The notes: a model not told the origin generated them from the letters alone. Counted from the stretch's first letter, positions 16,319 to 24,361 are shown. The stretch: DNA of 29,049 nucleotides from Pseudomonadota bacterium (GCA_023390395.1 JAEWCY010000115.1:1-29049); one strand, 5' to 3'. Numbers and translations are program-made.

Positions 16319-17728
16319 ATGGGCCGCGACGCCCCGCCCCGCCTTCTCGCGCCGGCCGACGGCGACGCCGGCCTCGTCTCCATGGACGCCGCGGCCGTGC
16401 TCTTCCACGACGCGCCCCTGGCCGTGTACCTGCGCGGCCAGGACGGAGCCTTCCTCGAAGTCAACAAGGCCATGGCCCAGCTTTTCGGCTACGACGCGCC
16501 CGAGGACTTTCTCGCGGCCATGACCGACGTCCCGGAGCAGCACTACCTCGACGCGGACATCCGGCAGGCCCTGCTGGACGACCTGGCCCTGGCCGGCTTC
16601 GTCACGGGCCGCCAGTACCAGGCCATCGGCCGGGACGGCTTCGTGCTGTGGGTGGAGGAGTCGGCCCGCCGCATCGCCTCCCCAGCCGGCGAGACCTATT
16701 ATTTCGGCTACCTGCGCGACGTCACGGCCGAGAAGAGCACCAGCTGGGCCCTCAGCGAAGCCGAGGAGAAGTACCGGGCCATCTTCGAGCACGCCGTGGA
16801 GGGGCTCTTCCAGATGACGCCGGCCGGACGCTTCGTCACGGTCAACGACGCCCTGCGCCGCATGCTGGCCTTCCCTTCGGCCGAGGCCCTGACCGAGGAC
16901 CCCCAGGCCGCCCTGCGCCTCTTCCCCGACCCGGGGGACCACGAGGCCCTGCTGCGCGCCCTGGAGTCCGAAGGCGTCGTGCGGGGATTGGAAGTGGCGC
17001 TGCGCCGGGGCGACGGCGAGGCCATCTGGGCCTCATTCCACGCCCGGGCCGTGCGCGACGGCCAGGGCCGGACGGTGCTCGTCGAGGGCTCCATGGTGGA
17101 CGTCACCGAGCGCCGCCGCTCCCAGGAGCAACTGCACGCCAGCCTCTCGCGCACGCGGCGCCTTTTTCACGAAACCGTGACCGCCCTGTCCAAGACCGTC
17201 CGTTTCCGCGACCCCTACACCGCCGCCCACCAGGACAACGTGGCCCGGCTGGCCGCGGCCATGGCCCGGGTCATGGGCCTGTCCGAGGACGCCGCGGCCG
17301 GCATCGGCGTGGCCGGGCAACTCCACGACATCGGCAAGATCGTGGTGCCGGTGCGCTACCTGTGCAAGCCCGGCCGGCTGGTGGGGCTCGAGTGGGAGTT
17401 CATGCGCCAGCATGCCCAGGCCGGCTACGAAATCCTCAAGGAGATCGACTTTCCCTGGCCCGTGGCCGAAATCGTCTGGAGCCACCACGAGCGGCTCGAC
17501 GGCACGGGCTATCCCCGGGGCATCGGCGCGGCGGACATGGGCGTGGGAGCCCGCATCCTGGCCGTGGCCGACGTGCTGGACGCCATGGCCTCCCATCGTC
17601 CCTACCGCCCGGCCCTCGGGGTCGCCTCGGCCTTCGAGGTCCTCGTGGAAGGCTGCGGCACGGCCTTCGACCCCGCCGCCGTGGCCGCCGCCCGGGCCGT
17701 GATCGGCGAGGGCGTGGTCCGCTACTGA
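16319..17728 (+). CDS. PAS-PAS-HD-GYP protein, probable c-di-GMP phosphodiesterase
   Basis: HD-GYP enzymes hydrolyse cyclic di-GMP to pGpG and GMP. The 469-residue soluble protein has two PAS domains (about 20-140 and 150-265) and an HD-GYP domain (about 280-469). The metal-binding HD pair is His336-Asp337 in QLHDIGKI, and the GYP motif is at 397-399 in HHERLDGTGYPRG, so both signatures are intact. No membrane helix is evident; the PAS domains suggest control by a cytoplasmic signal or cofactor. The ATG lies one base past the stop of the CheY-like gene, pointing to coupling. The nif promoter region begins downstream. Confidence 0.92.
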   Translation: MGRDAPPRLLAPADGDAGLVSMDAAAVLFHDAPLAVYLRGQDGAFLEVNKAMAQLFGYDAPEDFLAAMTDVPEQHYLDADIRQALLDDLALAGFVTGRQYQAIGRDGFVLWVEESARRIASPAGETYYFGYLRDVTAEKSTSWALSEAEEKYRAIFEHAVEGLFQMTPAGRFVTVNDALRRMLAFPSAEALTEDPQAALRLFPDPGDHEALLRALESEGVVRGLEVALRRGDGEAIWASFHARAVRDGQGRTVLVEGSMVDVTERRRSQEQLHASLSRTRRLFHETVTALSKTVRFRDPYTAAHQDNVARLAAAMARVMGLSEDAAAGIGVAGQLHDIGKIVVPVRYLCKPGRLVGLEWEFMRQHAQAGYEILKEIDFPWPVAEIVWSHHERLDGTGYPRGIGAADMGVGARILAVADVLDAMASHRPYRPALGVASAFEVLVEGCGTAFDPAAVAAARAVIGEGVVRY

Positions 17729-17775
17729 CGCCCGCCCTTCCCCCTTTTTCGACGCACCATCTTGTCGAACAATTT

Positions 17776-17799
17776 TGTCGCTCAAAAAGCGACATTTTT
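17776..17799. promoter_or_regulatory. Palindrome upstream of nifH: possible regulator site or weak terminator
   Basis: TGTCGCT (17776-17782) and AGCGACA (17788-17794) are a perfect 7-bp inverted repeat with a CAAAA centre, followed by TTTTT. A further TTGTCG lies at 17762-17767 as a direct repeat of the left arm. It sits about 140 nt before the expected nifH start site, in the range used by enhancer-binding proteins, but spacing between TGT and ACA is 13 rather than the 10 of classical NifA sites. It may instead end the HD-GYP transcript. Confidence 0.45.
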
Positions 17800-17899
17800 G
17801 TTTCGAACCACTGCTATCGCTGTTTCTCCACATCATTCATTTCTCATTTTTTCTTTAATTTCATTATATTACATGAATCGCGTCACGACTTTCCTGGCG

Positions 17900-17915
17900 T
17901 GGCATGACTCTTGCC
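17900..17915 (+). promoter_or_regulatory. Sigma-54 (-24/-12) promoter of the nif operon
   Basis: TGGCATG-N4-TTGC matches the sigma-54 consensus TGGCACG-N4-TTGC with one difference, including the essential GG at -24 (17901-17902) and GC at -12 (17913-17914). The expected start site is near 17926, 33 nt before the nifH ATG. Such promoters require an enhancer-binding activator, for nif usually NifA. No activator gene is in this window. Confidence 0.9.
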
Positions 17916-17958
17916 AAGGAGGGTACCATCTTACTTTTGCAGCAGGAGGCATTACAAA

Positions 17959-18783
17959 ATGCGCAAGATCGCTATCTACGGCAAGGGCGGCATCGGCAAG
18001 TCCACCACCACCCAGAACACGGTCGCGGGCCTGGCGGAAATGGGCAAGAAGGTCATGGTCGTGGGCTGCGATCCCAAGGCCGACTCCACCCGCCTGCTCC
18101 TGCACGGTCTGGCCCAGAAGACCGTTCTCGACACCCTGCGCGAGGAAGGCGAGGACGTCGATCTCGACGACATCCTCAAGGAAGGCTACGGCGGCACCAT
18201 GTGCACCGAATCCGGCGGCCCCGAGCCCGGCGTCGGCTGCGCCGGCCGCGGCATCATCACCTCCATCAACCTCCTCGAGCAGCTCGGCGCCTACGAGGAA
18301 GAAAAGCACCTCGACTACGTGTTCTACGACGTCCTCGGCGACGTCGTGTGCGGCGGTTTCGCCATGCCCATCCGCGACGGCAAGGCCGAGGAGATCTACA
18401 TCGTCTGCTCCGGCGAGATGATGGCCATGTACGCCGCCAACAACATCTGCAAGGGCATCGTCAAGTACGCCGACACCGGCGGCGTGCGCCTGGGCGGCAT
18501 CATCTGCAACAGCCGCAAGGTCGACCAGGAAAAGGAAATGATCGAGGAGCTGTGCCGTCAGCTCGGCACCCAGATGATCCACTTCATGCCGCGTGAAAAC
18601 CAGGTCCAGCGCGCCGAGATCAACCGCAAGACCGTCATCGACTACTCGCCCGAGCATCCCCAGGCCGACGAATACCGCGCCCTGGCCAGAAAGATCGACG
18701 CCAACGACATGTTCGTCATTCCCAAGCCCATCGAGATCAACACCCTGGAAAAGCTGCTCATCGACTTCGGCATCTCCAACTAG
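17959..18783 (+). CDS. nifH: Nitrogenase iron protein (dinitrogenase reductase)
   Basis: NifH is the homodimeric [4Fe-4S] ATPase that delivers electrons to the MoFe protein and also acts in cofactor assembly. The 274-residue product has the P-loop GKGGIGKS (8-15), cluster ligands Cys94 (GVGCAGRG) and Cys131 (DVVCGGFAMP), and Arg97, the residue that is ADP-ribosylated in organisms with DraT. ATG 17959 is supported by AGGAGG at 17944-17949 and the typical MRKIAIYGKGG start. It is the first gene of the operon, behind a sigma-54 promoter. The sequence style and the nifI genes that follow suggest the anaerobe-type lineage, but a tree would be needed to place it. Confidence 0.98.
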   Translation: MRKIAIYGKGGIGKSTTTQNTVAGLAEMGKKVMVVGCDPKADSTRLLLHGLAQKTVLDTLREEGEDVDLDDILKEGYGGTMCTESGGPEPGVGCAGRGIITSINLLEQLGAYEEEKHLDYVFYDVLGDVVCGGFAMPIRDGKAEEIYIVCSGEMMAMYAANNICKGIVKYADTGGVRLGGIICNSRKVDQEKEMIEELCRQLGTQMIHFMPRENQVQRAEINRKTVIDYSPEHPQADEYRALARKIDANDMFVIPKPIEINTLEKLLIDFGISN

Positions 18784-18841
18784 CCGACGCCGATCCGAAC
18801 CATCCACCGCAACCACGCACGCTAACGCAAGGAGCTTCGAT

Positions 18842-19171
18842 ATGCAGACCATGGTGAGAGCCATCGTTCGTCCCGAGAAATGCGATGACGTCCTGGCCGC
18901 CCTGATGGACGCCGGCTTCCCGGCGGTGACCAAGTTCAACGTGGCCGGTCGCGGCAAGCAGCGCGGCATCAAGATCGGCGAGATCCAGTACGACGAGATC
19001 CCCAAAGTCATGCTGATCTGCGTCGTGGACGACAAGGACAAGGAATTCATGATCAAGACGATCATGGAAAGCGCCCGCACCGGCGCCAAGGGCGCCTTCG
19101 GCGACGGCAAGATCTTCGTGAGCCCCGTGGAAGAGATGTACACCATTTCGTCCGGTGTGAAGGAAGCCTAG
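18842..19171 (+). CDS. nifI1: PII-family nitrogenase switch protein NifI1
   Basis: The 109-residue protein is a GlnB-like PII member (MVRAIVRPEK, then GRGKQRGI in the T-loop region, and GDGKIFVSPVEE near the end). Together with NifI2 it forms a complex that, in methanogens, binds the MoFe protein and inhibits it when 2-oxoglutarate is low (ammonium switch-off). The T-loop lacks the classical Tyr-uridylylation surroundings of GlnB, as in NifI proteins. AAGGAG at 18829-18834 lies 7 nt before ATG 18842. Its place between nifH and nifD is the hallmark of NifI1. Confidence 0.95.
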   Translation: MQTMVRAIVRPEKCDDVLAALMDAGFPAVTKFNVAGRGKQRGIKIGEIQYDEIPKVMLICVVDDKDKEFMIKTIMESARTGAKGAFGDGKIFVSPVEEMYTISSGVKEA

Positions 19172-19181
19172 GGAGGGCGTC

Positions 19182-19556
19182 ATGAAGGAGATCATGGCGG
19201 TTATCCGCATGAACAAGATGAACCAGACCAAGAAGGCCCTGGCCGACGCGGGCATCCCGGCCTTCGTGGCCCGCGAGGGCTACGGACGCGGCAAGGGTCT
19301 GGTCAACCAGGAAGTGCTCGAGGGCGCGGCCGCGGGCAACGAGGAGGCCATCGCCCTGCTCGGCGCCAAGGGCCGCCTCTACCCCAAGCGCATCATCTCC
19401 CTGGTGGTGCCCGACGACAAGGTCACGCCCGCCGTGGACGTCCTGATATCCGTCAACAAGACCGGCCAGGCCGGCGACGGCAAGATCTTCGTGATGCCCG
19501 TCTCCGATTCCATCCGCGTCCGGACCGGCGAAGACGGCGACGCGGCCATCGTCTAG
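19182..19556 (+). CDS. nifI2: PII-family nitrogenase switch protein NifI2
   Basis: The 124-residue protein is the partner of NifI1. PII features are the N-terminal strand (MKEIMAVIRMNKMNQTKKAL), YGRGKG, a longer T-loop region than NifI1, and the C-terminal GDGKIFVMPVSDSIRVRTGE. In characterised NifI systems this subunit carries 2-oxoglutarate and ATP responses that relieve inhibition of NifDK. The ATG lies 10 nt after the nifI1 stop, with GGAGGG in that gap, so the two are translated together. Confidence 0.95.
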   Translation: MKEIMAVIRMNKMNQTKKALADAGIPAFVAREGYGRGKGLVNQEVLEGAAAGNEEAIALLGAKGRLYPKRIISLVVPDDKVTPAVDVLISVNKTGQAGDGKIFVMPVSDSIRVRTGEDGDAAIV

Positions 19557-19609
19557 GCGAGCGCGCGGACGTCCCCGGACCGTTACAGAGCTAATGAGGA
19601 AGCACTGAG

Positions 19610-21232
19610 ATGAGCACCAAGCCCACCAACGTCGAAGAGATCAAGAAGGAATTGATCGCCAAGATGCCCACCAAGGTCGCGCGCAAGCGGGCCAAGGCCA
19701 TGACCACGGGCGGAGAGGGCGGCGAGATTCCCGAAATCCAGGCCAACGTCCGCACCATCCCGGGCATCATCACCCAGCGCGGCTGCACCTACGCCGGCTG
19801 CAAGGGCGTGGTTCTCGGCCCCTCGCGCGACATCGTCAACCTCACCCACGGCCCCATCGGCTGCGGCTTCTACTCCTGGCTCACCCGCCGCAACCAGACC
19901 GACGCCGGCCCCGACGGGGAGAACTTCATCCCCTACTCCTTTTCCACGGACATGACCGAGCACGACATCGTGTTCGGCGGCATGAAGAAGCTGGCCGCGG
20001 CCATCCAGGAAGCCTACGACAACTTCCATCCCCGGGCCATCTCCATCTTCTCCACCTGCCCGGTGGGCCTCATCGGCGACGACATCCACTCCGTGGCCCG
20101 GCAGATGCAGGAGAAGCTCGGCATCACCGTCTTCGCCAACTCCTGCGAAGGCTACAAGGGCGTGTCCCAGTCCGCCGGCCACCACATCGCCAACAACCAG
20201 ATCATGAAGCACATCATCGGCACCGATGACGACACGCCCGTCGAAGGCAAGTTCAAGGTGAACATGCTCGGCGAGTACAACATCGGCGGCGACGCCTTCG
20301 AGATCGAGCGTCTGCTCGAGAAGTGCGGCTTCACCCTGGTGGCCACCTTCTCCGGCAACTCCACGGTCGACTCCTTCCGCTACGCCCACAAGGCCGACCT
20401 CAACACCGTCATGTGCCACCGCTCGCTCAACTACGTGGCCGAGATGATGGAAACCAAGTTCGGCATCCCCTGGATCAAGGTGAACTTCATCGGCGCCGAG
20501 GCGTCGGCCAAGTCCCTTCGCCGCATGGCCGCCTACTTCGAGGACCAGGAACTCATGGACCGGGTCGAGAAGGTCATCGCCGAGGAGATGCTCGAGGTCA
20601 AGAAGGTCGTGGACGCCGTCCGGCCGCGCACCCAGGGCAAGTCCGCCATGCTCTTCGTCGGCGGCTCCCGGGCCCACCACTACCAGGAGCTCTTCGGCGA
20701 GCTCGGCATGCAGATCCTCGGCGCGGGCTACGAGTTCGCCCACCGCGACGACTACGAAGGCCGCCACGTGCTGCCCACCATCAAGGTGGACGCCGACTCC
20801 CGCAACATCGAGGAACTGGAGATCGAGCCGGATCCGAACCGCTACCAGCCCCGCAAGACCGCCGAGGAGCTCGAGGCGCTCAACGCCAAGGGTCTGGACT
20901 TCAAGGGCTACGAGGGCATGATGGGCATGATGGCCAAGGACTCCATGGTCATCGACGACATCAACCACTACGAGACCGAAAAGCTCATCGAGATGCTCAA
21001 GCCCGACATCTTCTGCGCCGGCATCAAGGAAAAGTACATCATCCAGAAGATGGGCATCCCGCTCAAGCAGCTGCACAACTATGACATCGGCGGCCCCTAC
21101 GCCGGGTTCAAGGGCGCCATCAACTGGTACCACGACATCGACCGCATGGTGAACACCAAGGTGTGGGACCTCATGAAGGCTCCCTGGCAGCAGGGCGGCC
21201 CCGAGCTGGAAGCCAGCTACGTCGCCGTATAA
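19610..21232 (+). CDS. nifD: Nitrogenase molybdenum-iron protein alpha chain
   Basis: NifD holds the FeMo cofactor and half of the P-cluster in the alpha2beta2 dinitrogenase. In this 540-residue chain the P-cluster ligands are Cys59 (RGCTYAGC), Cys85 (GPIGCGFYSW) and Cys150 (STCPVGLIGDD). The cofactor ligands are Cys269 (VMCHRSLNY) and His489 (KQLHNYDIGGPYAGF), and the QSAGHHIAN segment near the active site is intact. An insertion around residues 400-445, relative to Azotobacter NifD, is typical of anaerobe-type NifD. There is no anfG/vnfG-like gene between nifD and nifK, which argues for the molybdenum enzyme rather than an alternative one. A GAGGAAG stretch precedes the ATG. Confidence 0.97.
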   Translation: MSTKPTNVEEIKKELIAKMPTKVARKRAKAMTTGGEGGEIPEIQANVRTIPGIITQRGCTYAGCKGVVLGPSRDIVNLTHGPIGCGFYSWLTRRNQTDAGPDGENFIPYSFSTDMTEHDIVFGGMKKLAAAIQEAYDNFHPRAISIFSTCPVGLIGDDIHSVARQMQEKLGITVFANSCEGYKGVSQSAGHHIANNQIMKHIIGTDDDTPVEGKFKVNMLGEYNIGGDAFEIERLLEKCGFTLVATFSGNSTVDSFRYAHKADLNTVMCHRSLNYVAEMMETKFGIPWIKVNFIGAEASAKSLRRMAAYFEDQELMDRVEKVIAEEMLEVKKVVDAVRPRTQGKSAMLFVGGSRAHHYQELFGELGMQILGAGYEFAHRDDYEGRHVLPTIKVDADSRNIEELEIEPDPNRYQPRKTAEELEALNAKGLDFKGYEGMMGMMAKDSMVIDDINHYETEKLIEMLKPDIFCAGIKEKYIIQKMGIPLKQLHNYDIGGPYAGFKGAINWYHDIDRMVNTKVWDLMKAPWQQGGPELEASYVAV

Positions 21233-21262
21233 CCACGCTCATCGCAAGATAAGGAACGCATC

Positions 21263-22648
21263 ATGGCTCTTCTGAGACATACCACCGGCGAGATCAAGGA
21301 ACGCAAGGCGCTCACCGTCAACCCGGCCAAGACCTGCCAGCCCATCGGCGCGATGTACGCGGCGCTCGGCGTGCGGGGCTGCTTCCCCCACAGCCACGGG
21401 TCCCAGGGCTGCTGCGCCTACCACCGCTCCACCCTCACGCGGCACTTCAAGGAGCCGGTGATCGCGGGCACCTCGTCCTTCACCGAAGGCTCCTCGGTCT
21501 TCGGCGGCCAGTCCAACCTGATCTCGGCCATCGACAACATCTTCACCATCTACGATCCCGAGACCATCGCCATCCACACCACCTGCCTGTCCGAGACCAT
21601 CGGCGACGACCTGCTGCAGATCTCGCAGAAGGCCAGGGACGACGGCAAGGTGCCGGCCGGCAAGCACATCATCTACGCCAGCACCCCGAGCTACGTCGGC
21701 ACCCACGTCACCGGCTACGCCAACATGGTCAAGGGCATCCTCAAGGGCTTCGTGAAGAAGACCGGGACGCCCAACGGCAAGGTCAACGTCATCCCGGGCT
21801 TCTGCGAGCCCTCGGACATGGCCGAGATGCGCCGCCTGGCCGCCATGATGGGCATCGACGTCGTCATGGTGCCCGACACCAACGGCGTGCTCAACGGGCC
21901 GCTGACCGGCCACTACGAGATGTATCCCAAGGGCGGGGCCACGCCCGAGGAGATCGCCTCCATGGGCGACGCCAAGGGCACCATCGGCCTGGGCCGCTGG
22001 GCCGTCACCGACGCCGTCAACTACCTGGACGCCGAGTTCAAGGTGCCGGGGACCATCCTCGGCCTGCCCATCGGCCTGCTGGCCACGGACCGCTACGTGG
22101 ACGCCCTGCGCAAGATGGCCGGCGTGGCCGTGCCCGAGTCCGTCAACTTCGAACGCGGCCAGGTCGTGGACGTCATTTCCGACTACAGCCAGTACTTCTA
22201 TGGCAAGAAGGTGGCCCTGGCCGGCGACCCCGACCAGCTGCTGGCCCTGGTCGAATTCTGCGTCACGCTCGGCATGATCCCGGCCTACACCGTGACCGGC
22301 ACGGCCGGAAAGTACTTCGACGAGCGCATGGCCGAGCTGCTCAAGGACGTGCCCTACGAGTGCAAGTACAAAAACGGCGAACAGGCCGACATGTACCTGC
22401 TGCACCAGTGGATCAAAAACGACCCGGTGGACCTGCTCATCGGCAACACCTACATGAAGTACATCGCCCGCGACGAGGACATCCCGCTGATCCGCCACGG
22501 CTTCCCCATCCTCGACCGCGTCGGCCACCAGTACTTCCCGTCCGTCGGCTACTCCGGCGCCATGCGCCTGATGGACAAGTTCCTCGGCGCCATCATGGAC
22601 CGCCAGGACCGCGACGCCCCCGAGACCCGCTTCGAACTCCAGATGTAG
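21263..22648 (+). CDS. nifK: Nitrogenase molybdenum-iron protein beta chain
   Basis: NifK pairs with NifD and supplies the other P-cluster ligands: Cys25 (NPAKTCQPIGA), Cys50 (HGSQGCCAYHRS) and Cys108 (HTTCLSETIGDD) are all visible. At 461 residues it lacks the N-terminal extension of about 50 residues found in Azotobacter NifK; the short form goes with the long-insertion NifD in clostridia and related anaerobes. AAGGA at 21251-21255 lies 7 nt before ATG 21263. It begins 30 nt after nifD. Confidence 0.97.
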   Translation: MALLRHTTGEIKERKALTVNPAKTCQPIGAMYAALGVRGCFPHSHGSQGCCAYHRSTLTRHFKEPVIAGTSSFTEGSSVFGGQSNLISAIDNIFTIYDPETIAIHTTCLSETIGDDLLQISQKARDDGKVPAGKHIIYASTPSYVGTHVTGYANMVKGILKGFVKKTGTPNGKVNVIPGFCEPSDMAEMRRLAAMMGIDVVMVPDTNGVLNGPLTGHYEMYPKGGATPEEIASMGDAKGTIGLGRWAVTDAVNYLDAEFKVPGTILGLPIGLLATDRYVDALRKMAGVAVPESVNFERGQVVDVISDYSQYFYGKKVALAGDPDQLLALVEFCVTLGMIPAYTVTGTAGKYFDERMAELLKDVPYECKYKNGEQADMYLLHQWIKNDPVDLLIGNTYMKYIARDEDIPLIRHGFPILDRVGHQYFPSVGYSGAMRLMDKFLGAIMDRQDRDAPETRFELQM

Positions 22649-22690
22649 CAACCTGAACCGCAAGCGACACCGCAAAGGGAGACGAGACGC

Positions 22691-23002
22691 ATGGCCATCG
22701 AAAAGCCCAAATACCTGATCAACGTCTGCGCCAGCTTTCGCGTCAAGGGCGAGGCCAAGGGCATCTGCCACAAGAAAGGTTCGCACAACCTGCTGGGCTA
22801 CATCGAGGAAGGCATCCTCGACCGGGACATCGACGCCCGGGTCGTGAGCACCGGCTGCATGAAGCAGTGCGAGGAAGGCCCGATCATCGTGGTGATGCCG
22901 GAGAACTGGTGGTACCGGGCCGTCGACAGCGAGGAAAAGGTCGACGAGATCCTCGACGCCCTGGAAAACGGGGAAGCCTGCGAGGACCACCTGCTGCCCT
23001 AG
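22691..23002 (+). CDS. Thioredoxin-fold [2Fe-2S] ferredoxin, nitrogenase-associated
   Basis: This 103-residue protein matches the Clostridium pasteurianum-type [2Fe-2S] ferredoxins. Its four cysteines are at 13, 26, 56 and 60, nearly the same as the 11, 24, 56, 60 pattern of that protein, with the GCMKQCEEGP signature around the last two. The C. pasteurianum ferredoxin is known to interact specifically with the nitrogenase MoFe protein. Its position as last gene of the nif operon, 42 nt after nifK with an AAAGGGAG site upstream, supports a role in electron transfer to, or redox adjustment of, nitrogenase; which of these is not shown by the sequence. Confidence 0.92.
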   Translation: MAIEKPKYLINVCASFRVKGEAKGICHKKGSHNLLGYIEEGILDRDIDARVVSTGCMKQCEEGPIIVVMPENWWYRAVDSEEKVDEILDALENGEACEDHLLP

Positions 23003-23085
23003 CGTCCCCCTTCCCTCCCACGGAGGATTCGGGAACACGGCACGATCCGCACGACGGTTTGCCAACCGCTTGGATGGACTCCCAT

Positions 23086-23135
23086 AAAAAAGCCGCCCCG
23101 CTGTCACGGACCAGCGGGGCGGCTTCGTTTTTTTT
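23086..23135. terminator. Strong bidirectional intrinsic terminator after the nif operon
   Basis: GCCGCCCCGCTG (23092-23103) pairs perfectly with CAGCGGGGCGGC (23112-23123) across an 8-nt loop, extended by two A-T pairs. T8 follows on the plus strand (23128-23135) and A6 precedes it (23086-23091), so it can end both the nif transcript and the convergent GGDEF gene. Confidence 0.93.
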
Positions 23136-23150
23136 CGCGGCGTCGGGCAG

Positions 23151-24167
23151 TCAGGACGCCTCGCCCTTGCGGGAGCGCTTGACCGCGTACATGGACCGGT
23201 CGGCCTGCTCCACCAGGGCGTCGAGCTCCGAGGCGTCGTCAGGGAAAAGCGCCAGGCCGATGCTGGCCTCGATGGGCAGCGCGACGTCCTCGAAGGCGAA
23301 GGGCAGGCTGATTTCCAGCGCCATCCGGTCGGCCACCCGGGCCGCGCCGCCGCGGTCCTCGAGTTGCGACAGGACCACGCCGAACTCGTCGCCGCCGAGC
23401 CTGGCCACGGTGTCGGACTCCCGGGCCGCCCGGTGGATGCGCCGGGCGAACTCGCGGATGGCGGCGTCGCCCGCCCGGTGGCCGAAATTGTCGTTGATGG
23501 CCTTGAGCCCGTCCATGTCCAGGTTGAGGATGGCGACAGGCCGGGACTGCCGCCTGGCCAGGGCCAGGGCCTGGCGCAGCCGGTCGTAGAACAGCGCCCG
23601 GTTGGCCAGTCCGGTCAGCAGGTCGTGGGTGGCCCGGTGGTAGAGGGCGTCGGCCTCGTAGCGCGCGCAGTGGAACATCGAGGCCGCGATCAGCTCCGAA
23701 AGCAGGCGCAGGATGGCGACATGCCCGTCGGTGAAAAAGCCGACCCCGGGCGAGGCGATCTTCAGCACCCCGACCACGGTCTCTTGATGGAAAAGCGGCG
23801 CCACGACCATGGAACGCAGCCCCACCTTGCGGCAGGCCTCGCGATCGACCCGGTCGTCCGTTTCGCAGTCCTGGCATTGCAGGATCGAGGTGGTCTCGAT
23901 GCAGAGTCCGGAAAGGCTGCCGCGACGCCGCAGACGCAGGCCGAGCTGGGCCCCGGCCATGCCCGAGGCCGCCCGGTAGACCATCTCGTCGCCCTCGGCC
24001 AGTTCGACGATGGCTCCGGCCGCACTGGTCAAATCCTGCAATTGTTCGGCGACGAACGACAGCACGCTGCCGAGGTCGTGGCCGAGTTTGACGATATCCG
24101 TTTGTAAATTTATTATTCGCAACAATGTATCAGAAGAGAGGTTTGGTACTGCTGTCGGGACGGTCAT
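23151..24167 (-). CDS. GAF-GGDEF diguanylate cyclase
   Basis: Diguanylate cyclases make c-di-GMP from two GTP. The 338-residue soluble protein has a GAF domain (about 25-165) and a GGDEF domain (about 175-335). The active-site motif GGDEF is intact at 258-262, and an inhibitory I-site RESD lies at 249-252, exactly five residues upstream, so product feedback inhibition is expected. The GAF domain contains a QCQDCETDDRVDREAC stretch with three cysteines, a pattern frequent in such GAF domains. ATG 24167 is preferred because AAGGGTG precedes it; the in-frame ATG at 24185 has no such site. It converges on the nif operon and shares its terminator. Confidence 0.92.
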   Translation of the reverse strand: MTVPTAVPNLSSDTLLRIINLQTDIVKLGHDLGSVLSFVAEQLQDLTSAAGAIVELAEGDEMVYRAASGMAGAQLGLRLRRRGSLSGLCIETTSILQCQDCETDDRVDREACRKVGLRSMVVAPLFHQETVVGVLKIASPGVGFFTDGHVAILRLLSELIAASMFHCARYEADALYHRATHDLLTGLANRALFYDRLRQALALARRQSRPVAILNLDMDGLKAINDNFGHRAGDAAIREFARRIHRAARESDTVARLGGDEFGVVLSQLEDRGGAARVADRMALEISLPFAFEDVALPIEASIGLALFPDDASELDALVEQADRSMYAVKRSRKGEAS

Positions 24168-24193
24168 GGGACACCCTTGTAGCATTGCGGCGG

Positions 24194-24225
24194 CGTTGCG
24201 ATCGTACTCGATCGTTTCCGCAACG
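24194..24225. repeat. Nested inverted repeats upstream of the GGDEF gene
   Basis: CGTTGCG (24194-24200) is mirrored by CGCAACG (24219-24225), and inside them two self-complementary CGATCG hexamers (24199-24204 and 24209-24214) flank TACT. The cluster sits about 30-60 nt upstream of the GGDEF start and could be an operator. No convincing -35/-10 pair was seen with it. Confidence 0.45.
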
Positions 24226-24361
24226 TCCTACGGCATACTAGAGTAACGCGCAAGACAATGCGCCAGGGAGGCCGCAAAGCGAGCGTCCCCATCCCCCGAC
24301 GGCCCGACGAGGGGGACCGTCGGAGGATGGAGCGGGGAAGCCGGAAAGGGGAAGGCGTCCG

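Noticed and set aside
17821..17832. TGT-N6-ACA as a NifA site upstream of nifH
   Set aside because: Spacing is far from the required 10 nt; in an A+T-rich stretch such short matches are expected by chance.
19610..22648. Alternative (vanadium or iron-only) nitrogenase
   Set aside because: Some sequence around the cofactor His resembles those enzymes, but no delta-subunit gene (anfG/vnfG) lies between the D and K genes, and the NifI genes and long insertion fit anaerobe-type Mo nitrogenase.
17900..23135. nif operon as a recently acquired island
   Set aside because: Apart from the A+T-rich promoter region, base composition and codon use look like the neighbours. No integrase, insertion sequence, tRNA or flanking direct repeat was seen.
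24168..24185. ATG 24185 as start of the GGDEF gene
   Set aside because: No Shine-Dalgarno-like sequence precedes it, whereas ATG 24167 has AAGGGTG at a suitable distance.
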